DNA from: Mycolicibacterium duvalii
GTDB taxonomy: Bacteria > Actinomycetota > Actinomycetes > Mycobacteriales > Mycobacteriaceae
Length of the DNA: 64,000 nucleotides
Direction: 5' to 3'
Assembly: GCF_010726645.1 (NCBI RefSeq)
Contig: NZ_AP022563.1
Coordinates: 4,402,001-4,466,000, forward strand
The translations under genes were made by a program, and so were the position numbers. This document shows, one piece after another, positions 7,661 to 14,887 of this stretch (position 1 is its first letter; every line of letters starts with the position of its first letter). Under the pieces are notes generated by a model. That model saw only the letters and a program-made list of their open reading frames with translations. It did no database searches and was not told where the DNA came from.

Positions 7661-9211
7661 TCACCAGGTGTCGACGAAGGGCCGCCGTGCCGCAGGCGGG
7701 GCGGTCGCGGCGGCGGTCAGCGTCGACGCGATCGCCGCGCGGGTGTCGGCGGGGTCGATGACGTCGTCGATCTCGAAGAGCATCGCCGCGTTGAGCGCCT
7801 TGGCGTGCTCCTGCGCCGCCGCGGTGGCCTCACGCACCCGCTGCTCGCGTTCGGCGTCGTCGGCGATGGCGTCGAGTTCCTTGCGCAGGCCCAGCCGCAC
7901 CGCACCCTCCAGGCCCATCGGCCCGAGGTGCGCCCCGGGCCACGCGACGGTTAGCACCGGCTCGTGCAGGCTGCCCCCGGCCATCGCCTGCGCGCCCAGC
8001 CCGTAGCCCCGCCGCAGCACGACGGCGATCAGCGGCACCCGTAATGCCGCCCCGGCCACCAGCATTCGGGAGGCACGCCGGACCAGTGACTCGGCTTCGG
8101 CGGCGGGCCCGACCATGTAGCCCGGGCAGTCGATCAGCGAAACCACCGGCACACCGAACGCGTCGCAGAGCTGCAGGAAACGCGCCGCCTTGTCCGAGGC
8201 CGCCGCGGTGATCGCCCCGGCGGTGAACCGGGTGTCGTTGGCGATGATGCCGACCGGCCGGCCCTCGATGCGGGCCAGCGCGGTCACCATCTCCCGGGCG
8301 AAGCGCGGCCGCAGGAACGTCACCGAATCTTCGTCGGCGAGGGTCTCGATGACCGGCGCGACGTCGTAGGCCCGGCGCGCGCGTTCGGGCACCGCGTCGC
8401 GCAGTGCGGTCTGGTCGGCGGCGGTCCAGTCCGCGGTGGGGCCCTGGAAGTAGCCGAGGAGTTTCTTCGTTACCGTGACCGCTTCGGTCTCGTCGGCGAC
8501 GACGACGTCGACGTTGCCGTTGGGTTCCTGCACCTCCATCGGGCCGACCGCGTCGGGGTGCACCTCCCCCAGTCCCCCGCCGGCGATCATCGCCGGCCCG
8601 CCCATGCCCAGCGACGCGCTACGGGTGGCGACGATCAGATCAGCGGCGCCGGCGATCACCGCGTTGCCGGCGAAGCAGCGTCCGTGCACCACCGCGATGC
8701 GCGGCACCACACCGGAAAGCTTGGCCCACAACGCAAATGCGCGGGTGTCCAGTGCCGACACCACCGGGTAGTCGGTGTCGCCGGGCCGGCCGCCGCCGCC
8801 CTCGGCGAAGAACACCGTGGGCAGCTTCATCCGCTCGATCAGCTCGAAGAGGCGGTCCTTCTTGCGGTGCCCGATCGCGCCCTGGGTGCCGGCGAGCACG
8901 GTGTAGTCGTAGGACAGCACCGCGCAGGGCTGCCCGTCGACCCGGGCAGTGCCGGCCACCAGGCCGTCGGCCGGGGTGCGGGCGATCAGGTCCTCGACGT
9001 CGCGGCGCATCCGTTGCGGCGCGATCGCGAACCGGCCGTACTCGACGAACGAGCCGGGGTCGACGAGGTCGTCGACGTTCTCGCGGGCGGTGCGTCCGCC
9101 CGCGGCGTGGCGGCGCTCTACGGCGTCGGGCCGGGCGGCGTCCTCGGTCCGGGCGCGGCGGCGCCGCAGCTCCGCAAGGTCGTCGCGGATCGGGTGCTCG
9201 GGCTCAGGCAT
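7661..9211 (-). CDS. Acyl-CoA carboxylase, carboxyltransferase (beta) subunit
   Basis: 516-residue carboxyltransferase of the AccD family, with both halves of the crotonase-like fold. The N-terminal half has the CoA-binding region (GRCFAGNAVIAGAADLIVAT). The C-terminal half has the biotin-side oxyanion region (VSLIDCPGYMVGP). It would move a carboxyl group from carboxybiotin to an acyl-CoA and needs a biotinylated alpha subunit, which is not in this window. Substrate cannot be read from the sequence. The ATG at 9211 gives the natural N-terminus MPEPEHP and overlaps the upstream small gene by 8 bases, suggesting co-translation. Confidence 0.88.
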   Translation of the reverse strand: MPEPEHPIRDDLAELRRRRARTEDAARPDAVERRHAAGGRTARENVDDLVDPGSFVEYGRFAIAPQRMRRDVEDLIARTPADGLVAGTARVDGQPCAVLSYDYTVLAGTQGAIGHRKKDRLFELIERMKLPTVFFAEGGGGRPGDTDYPVVSALDTRAFALWAKLSGVVPRIAVVHGRCFAGNAVIAGAADLIVATRSASLGMGGPAMIAGGGLGEVHPDAVGPMEVQEPNGNVDVVVADETEAVTVTKKLLGYFQGPTADWTAADQTALRDAVPERARRAYDVAPVIETLADEDSVTFLRPRFAREMVTALARIEGRPVGIIANDTRFTAGAITAAASDKAARFLQLCDAFGVPVVSLIDCPGYMVGPAAEAESLVRRASRMLVAGAALRVPLIAVVLRRGYGLGAQAMAGGSLHEPVLTVAWPGAHLGPMGLEGAVRLGLRKELDAIADDAEREQRVREATAAAQEHAKALNAAMLFEIDDVIDPADTRAAIASTLTAAATAPPAARRPFVDTW

Positions 9212-9473
9212 CGAGGCGGTCGATCGCCGCGGCGATCTTCTCCAGCAGCGCGTCCACCTGGGCGGTGTCATAGCCGCGCTTTCCGATCCGCGGCTTGTTG
9301 AAGCGAACGTGCCGAACGTCGTCGGCCGACAGATGACCGCGGCCGTCGAGGCGGCGGGCGGCCAGCGCAAGGAAGTCGTGGACCGGCTTCTCTTCGTAGC
9401 CCCTCTTGTTCCAGGGCGGCTTGTCGAACGTCGCGTTGCGCAGATCCTCGGCCGTCACGTCACTGTCGCCCAT
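9204..9473 (-). CDS. Small protein with two DivIVA-type (DivI1A) repeats
   Basis: 89 residues made of two copies of a DivIVA-like motif: FDKPPWNKRGYEEKPVHDFL (about residues 15-35) and FNKPRIGKRGYDTAQVDALL (about 53-72). Each is followed by a short helix. This motif is the membrane-curvature-binding start of DivIVA/Wag31 proteins; here it occurs twice without the long coiled coil. Function unknown. It overlaps the carboxylase start by 8 bases. The ATG at 9473 is chosen because upstream residues in the frame are unlike the family. Confidence 0.75.
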   Translation of the reverse strand: MGDSDVTAEDLRNATFDKPPWNKRGYEEKPVHDFLALAARRLDGRGHLSADDVRHVRFNKPRIGKRGYDTAQVDALLEKIAAAIDRLDA

Positions 9474-9568
9474 GAGCGCGACTGTATCCGTGACCCGCCG
9501 GGGACCGTTATCCCCAGGGCTGTGGATAACCGGGGGTTTCGGTCGGAGGCCGGGCATAGCGTGCGGAC

Positions 9569-9997
9569 ATGACGAATTGGATCATCACCGCCAGCCGCGA
9601 CCATGTGCTGCGCGCCGTGGAGGGACGCTTCATCCAGGCCGGCCACGGCCGAGCGTTTCCGGTGCGGGCGATGGCGCCCGGAGACTGGGTCATCTGCTAT
9701 TCGCCGCGGGCCGAACACCCCCGCGGCGCACCGGTGCAGGCCTTCACCGCCATCGGTCGGGTCGCCGACGGCGACCCGTATCAGGCCGAGGTCGCGCCGG
9801 AGTTCCGGCCGTGGCGGCGGCGCGTGGACTTCCTGCGCTGTGTGGAGACGCCGATCCGGCCGCTGATCGACCGGCTGGAGTTCATAGAGGACAAGACGCG
9901 CTGGGGCTATCAATTCCGCTTCGGGGGCTTCCGCATCGGCGATCACGACGTCGAGATCCTCCGGTCGGCGATGATCCCGCTCGGCATGTCCGCATAA
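9569..9997 (+). CDS. EVE domain-containing protein
   Basis: 142-residue single-domain protein starting MTNWIITASRDHVL, typical of the EVE (PUA-like) fold. Features include the GDWVICYSPR segment (about residues 40-49) and a GYQFRFGGF strand near the C-terminus. EVE domains bind modified nucleotides in DNA or RNA; the target here is unknown. Divergent from the small DivI1A gene, with 95 bases between them. Confidence 0.85.
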   Translation: MTNWIITASRDHVLRAVEGRFIQAGHGRAFPVRAMAPGDWVICYSPRAEHPRGAPVQAFTAIGRVADGDPYQAEVAPEFRPWRRRVDFLRCVETPIRPLIDRLEFIEDKTRWGYQFRFGGFRIGDHDVEILRSAMIPLGMSA

Positions 9998-10047
9998 CGG
10001 GCCCGGCCCATCGGTGTCCGCGCGCGCAACACGGGTATAGAGGACTC

Positions 10048-10350
10048 ATGACCACCGACAGAACGGGCGCTCCGACGCTGGTGACCGCGGGCTCCGACCG
10101 GTTCAGCATCGCGGTCAACGGCAAGACGGTCGGGTTCGCCGACTTCTTCGACCGCGACGGTGCCCGGGTCTTCCCCCACACCGAAGTGGACCAGGCCTAT
10201 CAGGGGCGCGGTCTGGCGACGATCCTGGTCCGCGAGGCGCTCGAGGCGACCCGCGAGGCGGGCCTGCAGGTGGTGCCGCAATGCTGGATGGTCGCCGAAT
10301 TCATCGACAAGAACCCCGAATTCGCGGGGCTGCTGCAGAGAAAGGCGTAA
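10048..10350 (+). CDS. GNAT-like N-acetyltransferase, first of a tandem pair
   Basis: 100-residue minimal acetyltransferase fold of the YjdJ type (Gcn5-related type B). The acetyl-CoA-binding loop is QGRGLATIL at about residues 51-59, followed by a helix and CWMVAEFIDKNPEF. Substrate unknown. Its TAA stop overlaps the ATG of the next gene, which encodes a close paralogue, so this is a local duplication expressed as one unit. Confidence 0.82.
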   Translation: MTTDRTGAPTLVTAGSDRFSIAVNGKTVGFADFFDRDGARVFPHTEVDQAYQGRGLATILVREALEATREAGLQVVPQCWMVAEFIDKNPEFAGLLQRKA

Positions 10351-10682
10351 TGAGCACCGACAAGACCGGCGCACCCACCGAGGTGACCGCCGAAGCAGAC
10401 CGCTTCACCATCTCCGTCGACGGGCAGCGCGCCGGGTTCACCGAGTACGTCGACCGCGACGGCCAGCGCATCTTCCCGCACACCGAGATCGACGACCAGT
10501 TCAGCGGCCGCGGGCTGGGCAGCCTGCTGGTGGCGGGCGCGCTCGAGCAGACCCGCGACGCCGGGCTGCGGGTGGTGGCGGTGTGTTCGATGGTGGCCGG
10601 CTACATCGACAAGCACCCCGAGTTCAAGGACATCACCGACCCGGTGACCGACGACGTCAAACGGCTGCTCGCGCAACGCTGA
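10350..10682 (+). CDS. GNAT-like N-acetyltransferase, second of a tandem pair
   Basis: 110 residues, clearly paralogous to the preceding protein: TDKTGAPTEVTAEADRF against TDRTGAPTLVTAGSDRF, then SGRGLGSLL against QGRGLATIL. It has a 10-residue C-terminal extension (TDDVKRLLAQR). Same minimal YjdJ-type acetyltransferase fold, substrate unknown. The start overlaps the upstream stop by one base (TAATG). Confidence 0.83.
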   Translation: MSTDKTGAPTEVTAEADRFTISVDGQRAGFTEYVDRDGQRIFPHTEIDDQFSGRGLGSLLVAGALEQTRDAGLRVVAVCSMVAGYIDKHPEFKDITDPVTDDVKRLLAQR

Positions 10683-10709
10683 TCGGCGCGCCCGCTATCG
10701 TCATCGGCG

Positions 10710-11515
10710 ATGAGCAGCCGGGCCTTCTTCGTCGTCGACGGTGACCACTTCGTTCCCACGCCGTGGGCGCGGGGCCCGTGGGGGCAGACCGTCAGCGGCA
10801 ACTACGTGGGCGGGTGCTCGGTTTCGCGGTCGACAACGCGGTCACCGACGACGGGTTGCAGCCGGCGCGGCTGACCGTCGATCTGCTGCGCCCGGTGGCG
10901 CTGGAGCCGGTACAGGTGCAGACGTCGGTGCGCCGGTCCGGGCGCCGCCTGCACCTGCTCGACGCAACGATGGTTCAGCACGGCGTCGAAGTCGGCCGGG
11001 CCAGCGCGCTGTATCTGCGCCGCGGCGACCAGCCGCCCGGCGACCGCTGGACCACCCCGGTCACCATGCCGCCGCTGCCGCCCGACCCGCCGGACCTCGA
11101 CGACGAGGTCAAGACACTGGTCTGGACCTACGGCAAGGACGGCAAGACACCGAGCCGCGGGCTGGGCGCCTGGGCCTACGACGGACCCAAGCACATGTGG
11201 GTGCGCGACCTGATCCCGCTGGTCGACGGCGTCACGCTGACACCGTTCACCCGCGCGGCGATGGCCGGGGACATGGCCAGCTCGCTGACGCATTTCGGCG
11301 CCGACGGATTGCCGTTCATCAACGCCGACTACACGCTGGCGCTGAGCCGGCTGCGGCGCAGCGAGTACCTCGGGCTGGCCGCGCTGACCCACCACAGCGA
11401 CGACGGCGTGGCCACCGGCACCGCGGTGCTCGTCGACACTGATGGACCGATCGGCACCGCCACCGCGACGGCACTGGCCAACCCCGGCTTCGCGCCGTCG
11501 CGCAGTATCGGTTAG
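10710..11515 (+). pseudogene. Thioesterase family (TesB-like hotdog) gene with an apparent -1 frameshift
   Basis: The gene starts in one frame at ATG 10710 (MSSRAFFVVDGDHFVPTPWA...NYVGG), the normal N-terminus of mycobacterial acyl-CoA thioesterase family proteins. The remainder (VLGFAVDNAVTDDGLQPARL to the stop at 11515) lies in another frame. The switch occurs in the GGG run at 10812-10814: one extra G would join both parts into a single 268-residue protein with a double hotdog fold. As written, the first frame stops near 10870 after about 54 residues. The rest of the coding sequence is undamaged. So this is a sequencing error, a recent inactivation, or a programmed shift; I cannot tell which. 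Confidence 0.75.
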
Positions 11516-12018
11516 AGGTACTGGGCCGTGCTGCCCGACAGCGGCATGGCGGCCATGCCCAGCTTGCGGTGGTCCCAGCTGCGCGTCCGCGACGGCACCA
11601 CCCGCACGCAGATGCGGTTGTTCATCATCTGGTCGACGAACGGCTTCATCTCGTCGGTGTAGGGACCGGTGTAGCGCTCCCAGACGCTGATGCCCACGCG
11701 CAGGTTGGTCTCCGGGTCGTCGTAGATTTCCGCGGTCCCGTCGATCGACACCCCACGCAGCGTGTCGTACGTGAGGCCGTCCTCGACCATCACCGTCACG
11801 GTCGGGTCGCGGCGCACGTTGACCGCCTTCTGCGATTTGGCCTTGGTCTCGAACCAGATCTCGCCGTCGAGCACCGCGTACCACATGGCCACCAGGTGCG
11901 GCCGGCCGTTCGGCAGCACCGTGGCCATGGTGGCGGTCCGGCTCTGCTCGATGAAGTCGGCGATCTCGCCGTCGGTCATGACGATCTTCGCGCGTTCGTT
12001 TCTGCCCACGGCATGCAT
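11512..12018 (-). CDS. PPOX-class (F420- or FMN-dependent) oxidoreductase
   Basis: 168-residue split-barrel flavin/deazaflavin-binding protein. The start of the fold is visible as MATVLPNGRPHLVAMWYAVL (about residues 31-50), followed by the KAVNVRRDPTVTVMVED strand pair. The family includes F420-dependent reductases common in mycobacteria. Cofactor and substrate cannot be read with certainty. The ATG at 12018 gives the usual length. It is convergent with the frameshifted thioesterase, overlapping it by 4 bases. Confidence 0.8.
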   Translation of the reverse strand: MHAVGRNERAKIVMTDGEIADFIEQSRTATMATVLPNGRPHLVAMWYAVLDGEIWFETKAKSQKAVNVRRDPTVTVMVEDGLTYDTLRGVSIDGTAEIYDDPETNLRVGISVWERYTGPYTDEMKPFVDQMMNNRICVRVVPSRTRSWDHRKLGMAAMPLSGSTAQYL

Positions 12019-12107
12019 GTTTTCAGGTGCCCCGGGGAAGCGACAGACCGCCACCGTGTTTCGAACATACTTGCGATGGGCATCCCCCGGGCGGAGGTGA
12101 TCACGAC

Positions 12108-12320
12108 ATGACAGACAACATCGGACAGGCACCGAGCGAGAACGCCGAGAAAGACACGTCGCAGTGGGTGACCGGGGAGGAACCGATGACCGGCCCGCAG
12201 CGCAGCTACCTGCAGACGCTGGCCCAGGAGGCCGGTACCGAGGTGGACGACGACCTGACCAAGGCGCAGGCCTCGGAGCTCATCGACTCGCTGCAGCAGC
12301 AGACCGGGCGGGGCGCGTAG
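12108..12320 (+). CDS. DUF3072 small protein
   Basis: 70-residue acidic protein with the DUF3072 core: EPMTGPQRSYLQTLAQEAGT then DLTKAQASELIDSLQ. The core resembles a short SAP-like helix pair. Function unknown. A strong GGAGG site lies about 10 bases upstream of the ATG. Divergent from the PPOX gene, 89 bases apart. Confidence 0.8.
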   Translation: MTDNIGQAPSENAEKDTSQWVTGEEPMTGPQRSYLQTLAQEAGTEVDDDLTKAQASELIDSLQQQTGRGA

Positions 12321-12345
12321 CGCGCCGGGCCGGTCCCACAAGGCG

Positions 12346-12951
12346 TCAGTAGAACAGGACCGGAGGCAGCGCGCGGATGCCGCCGCCGCTGTTGGCCCCC
12401 GAGAACGGAGGCCGGCCCTCCGCCACACCGGTCAGCTTCACCGCTCCGACCCGGCGGAACCGGCCCACGGGCGGGCTGACCATGAACCCCAATTCGTCAC
12501 CGACACCGAAGCGGACATCGTGACCGGTGACCGGAGGGCACACCCCGAACAGCACCGGTTCCCACCCGGCGAGGTAGAGCCACAGCGACGAATACAGCGG
12601 TGCGACCGGCGCGGCCGGCAGCACCGCGTGGTGCAGGGGTGCGCCGTCCCCCGAGGAGGCCAGCAGGAAGTCTTGATCCCGACCGGCGCCGTAGGCGTCG
12701 GGGACTTTGAGGCACAGCATGCGCGGTTGCGACCCGGGCCGGTCCGGACCGGCGGTGACCACGGCCCGGTGGGAGGCCCCCGGCGTCAACAGCTCGCCGG
12801 ACACCGATGCGTCGTCATCGATCGTGAGCACCGCGTCGAACGTCTCTGCCGGCCCGGCGAACAGGCCGCCCGGCGCGCCCAACACGGCCCCGGCGGTGGC
12901 CCGCAGCGACTGGACGCCGGTGGTCAGCGCGACCGCATCAGGAATCTTCAT
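12346..12951 (-). CDS. Conserved hypothetical protein
   Basis: 201-residue protein starting MKIPDAVALTTGVQSLRATA. No catalytic motif, signal peptide or membrane segment is recognisable. The sequence alternates short hydrophobic strands with Gly/Pro turns, as in a beta-rich soluble fold, and ends in GIRALPPVLFY. Codon use and frame are normal for the genome, so I take it as a real gene. Convergent with the DUF3072 gene. Confidence 0.65.
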   Translation of the reverse strand: MKIPDAVALTTGVQSLRATAGAVLGAPGGLFAGPAETFDAVLTIDDDASVSGELLTPGASHRAVVTAGPDRPGSQPRMLCLKVPDAYGAGRDQDFLLASSGDGAPLHHAVLPAAPVAPLYSSLWLYLAGWEPVLFGVCPPVTGHDVRFGVGDELGFMVSPPVGRFRRVGAVKLTGVAEGRPPFSGANSGGGIRALPPVLFY

Positions 12952-13058
12952 TCCCAGCCAGTACCCGTTCCCGCGATTTCGACTCTCCGGGCCGGGGTGT
13001 CAACGCGACGGCGACGGATAACTCACCACAGAGTCCGACATCTCGGAGGTGTGATCCC

Positions 13059-13478
13059 GTGCCCAAGACGACGAAGTCCGGCAAGCCCAAGAAGGACGAG
13101 CTGCCCAGCACCCTGCAGAAATCCGACGCCAAGGCGCAGCGCACGTTCGCCAAGGCCCACGACGCCGCCGCCGAACAGTACGGCGAGGGAGAGCGGGCCC
13201 ATCGCGTCGCCTACGACGCGCTCAAACACAGCTACGAGAAGGTCGGCGACCACTGGGAGCAGAAGGAGCAGCGTGGCCCGTCCGATGACCGCGCCGAAAG
13301 CGGCGGTCCCCGGCCCAGCGGCGAGAGCCAGGAGGGCGTCGACGCCAACGCCAGCAAGAAGCACCTCGTCGAGGTCGCCCGACGGCTGGACATTTCGGGC
13401 CGGTCGAAGATGACCAAGGACGAGCTGGTCTCGGCGATCAAGAAGGAGAATCGCCGGGAGTCGCGCCGCAACCGTTAG
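13059..13478 (+). CDS. ChaB family protein with a Rho/SAP-like C-terminal helix pair
   Basis: 139-residue, highly charged, Lys-rich protein. Residues about 10-70 are a ChaB-like domain (LPSTLQKSDAKAQRTFAKAH ... RVAYDALKHSYEKVGDHWE). After a disordered linker, residues about 100-130 form a SAP or Rho-N-like helix pair (KKHLVEVARRLDISGRSKMT) that often binds nucleic acid. Function unknown; the basic tail suggests DNA or RNA contact. The GTG at 13059 is the chosen start. Its end overlaps the convergent YdeI-like gene by 4 bases. Confidence 0.78.
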   Translation: MPKTTKSGKPKKDELPSTLQKSDAKAQRTFAKAHDAAAEQYGEGERAHRVAYDALKHSYEKVGDHWEQKEQRGPSDDRAESGGPRPSGESQEGVDANASKKHLVEVARRLDISGRSKMTKDELVSAIKKENRRESRRNR

Positions 13479-13744
13479 GGCTTGCCGGTCCGTTCCCGGT
13501 GCTTGCATCCGGGCCAGCAGCACGGCCGGCGCTTGCCCTCCTCGAGCTCCTCCTGGGTGCGCCGGATCCGGCGTTCCCGCGTGGCGGCCTGCTTGGCATC
13601 CTCGACCCAGCAGATGAACTCGTTGCGCGCCAGCGGCGTGATGTCGTTCCAGGCGGCCAGCGCCGGCGCGTTGCCGGTGAGCGCGCTCGCCAGGTCGGCC
13701 GGCAGTTCGTGCACCACCCCACCAAGAACCTGCCGGCTACTCAC
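13475..13744 (-). CDS. YdeI/OmpD-associated family small protein
   Basis: 89-residue protein with the YdeI (bacteriocin-protection) signature: ALAAWNDITPLARNEFICWV, then a Lys/Arg/Glu-rich helix. The C-terminus adds a CCWPGCKHRE motif with three Cys/His ligands that could bind zinc. Role unknown. The GTG start at 13744 overlaps the end of the upstream XRE regulator gene by 8 bases, so both are probably made from one transcript. Confidence 0.72.
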   Translation of the reverse strand: MSSRQVLGGVVHELPADLASALTGNAPALAAWNDITPLARNEFICWVEDAKQAATRERRIRRTQEELEEGKRRPCCWPGCKHRERTGKP

Positions 13745-14042
13745 GGGCCGAGGATAACGCGAGCCCCTGAGCCGTAGCCTGCAGACTCGGGTCGGCCAGG
13801 CAGATGCGGCCGAGATCGTCGAGGGCGATGTCCAACACCGTCGCCAGCGCGGCGACCGTGGTGAAGGCCGGCGTCGCCAACCGTCCGGTCTCGATCTTGC
13901 GCAGCGTCTCCGGCGAGATGCCCGCGGCCTGTGCGACATCGGCCAAGGTGCGCTCGCCGCGGGCCGCGCGCAGGTAGGCGCCCAGCCGTTTCCCAGCGGC
14001 GAGCTGCTGCGGTGTCAACGGAGATCGCACCATGGGCACCAC
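13737..14042 (-). CDS. XRE-family helix-turn-helix regulator beside a methionine aminopeptidase
   Basis: 101-residue transcription factor almost entirely made of one XRE domain: LGAYLRAARGERTLADVAQA (about residues 20-39), then AGISPETLRKIETGRLATPA. The remaining C-terminal residues could form a dimerisation helix. It is divergent from a methionine aminopeptidase gene, and the 75 bases between them carry two palindromes with the same GGTAT-N4-ATACC half-sites. It most likely binds these, controlling itself and the peptidase. An in-frame ATG nine bases downstream could also be the start. Confidence 0.85.
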   Translation of the reverse strand: MVPMVRSPLTPQQLAAGKRLGAYLRAARGERTLADVAQAAGISPETLRKIETGRLATPAFTTVAALATVLDIALDDLGRICLADPSLQATAQGLALSSARE

Positions 14043-14053
14043 CCTACGTCAGT

Positions 14054-14069
14054 CGGTATGAAAATACCG
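14054..14069. promoter_or_regulatory. Palindromic operator 1 (CGGTATGAAAATACCG)
   Basis: Perfect 6-base inverted repeat with a 4-base spacer, 12 bases in front of the XRE regulator start. Core GGTAT-N4-ATACC is identical to operator 2; the centres are 31 bases apart, about three helical turns, so two dimers would sit on the same face. Probably the regulator's own binding site. Confidence 0.72.
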
Positions 14070-14083
14070 AGCGGTCCGCTAGC

Positions 14084-14101
14084 CTGGTATTTCTATACCA
14101 G
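14084..14101. promoter_or_regulatory. Palindromic operator 2 (CTGGTATTTCTATACCAG)
   Basis: Perfect 7-base inverted repeat with a 4-base spacer, just upstream of the ribosome-binding site (TGGAGG, 14107-14112) of the aminopeptidase gene. It shares the GGTAT-N4-ATACC core with operator 1. Occupation would block translation-start-proximal transcription of the peptidase gene. Confidence 0.72.
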
Positions 14102-14117
14102 CATTCTGGAGGCACGC

Positions 14118-14885
14118 ATGGTGGAGTTGAAGACCGCGTCGGAGATCGCGGCGATGCGCACGACGGGCGCCTTCGTCGCGCAGGTGCTCGACGACCTGCA
14201 GGCTCGCGCGCGGGTCGGTGTTAACCTCCTCGACCTCGAACGCCGCGCCCGGGAGATGATCGCCGAGCGCGGCGCCGAGTCCTGCTACTGGGACTACGCC
14301 CCCTCATTCGGTCGCGGGCCGTTCCGCAACGTCATCTGCCTGTCGGTCAATGACGCTGTGCTGCACGGCTTGCCGCACGACTATGCGCTGCGCGACGGTG
14401 ATCTGCTGAGCATGGACATGGCCGTGTCGATCGACGGGTGGGTGGCCGACTCGGCACGCAGTCTGATCGTCGGCACACCCCGCGCCGAGGATCAGCGGCT
14501 GATCGAGGCCACCGAACGCGCCTTGGCCGCCGCCATCGACGCGGCCCGCCCGGGCGACCGGCTCGGCGATGTCTCCGCGGCCATCGGTGACGTGGCCGCC
14601 GCCTACGGCTACCCGGTCAACACCGAGTTCGGCGGGCACGGGCTCGGCCGCACCATGCACGAGGACCCACCTGTTCCCAACGTCGGCCGGCGCGGCCGCG
14701 GACTGCGGTTGCGGCCCGGTCTGACCCTGGCGCTGGAACCGTGGTTCGCGCGCGGGACCGACAAGATCGTCCACGACCCGGACGGCTGGACCCTCCGGTC
14801 GGCGGACGGTTCGCGCACCGCGCACAGTGAACACACGATCGCGGTCACCGACGGGGCGGCAGCGATCCTGACCGCGGCCGCGTAA
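14118..14885 (+). CDS. map: Type I methionine aminopeptidase (extra copy under XRE control)
   Basis: 255-residue metallopeptidase that removes the initiator methionine from new proteins. All six active-site residues are present: His in AVLHG, Asp in SMDMA, Asp in VADSAR, His in FGGHGLGR, Glu in LALEPW and Glu in HSEHT. So it should be active. There is no N-terminal SH3-binding extension of the kind found in mycobacterial MetAP1c. ATG at 14118 follows a TGGAGG site. Mycobacteria usually have other map genes near core loci, so this is probably an accessory copy with its own regulator. Confidence 0.88.
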   Translation: MVELKTASEIAAMRTTGAFVAQVLDDLQARARVGVNLLDLERRAREMIAERGAESCYWDYAPSFGRGPFRNVICLSVNDAVLHGLPHDYALRDGDLLSMDMAVSIDGWVADSARSLIVGTPRAEDQRLIEATERALAAAIDAARPGDRLGDVSAAIGDVAAAYGYPVNTEFGGHGLGRTMHEDPPVPNVGRRGRGLRLRPGLTLALEPWFARGTDKIVHDPDGWTLRSADGSRTAHSEHTIAVTDGAAAILTAAA

Positions 14886-14887
14886 CG

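Noticed and set aside
12312..12326. GGCGCG-TAG-CGCGCC hairpin over the DUF3072 stop codon
   Set aside because: Short 6-base stem in GC-rich DNA and a loop of three; chance is likely and it overlaps coding sequence.
13737..14885. XRE regulator plus peptidase as a toxin-antitoxin pair
   Set aside because: The genes are divergent, not co-operonic, and a methionine aminopeptidase with full active site is not a known toxin.
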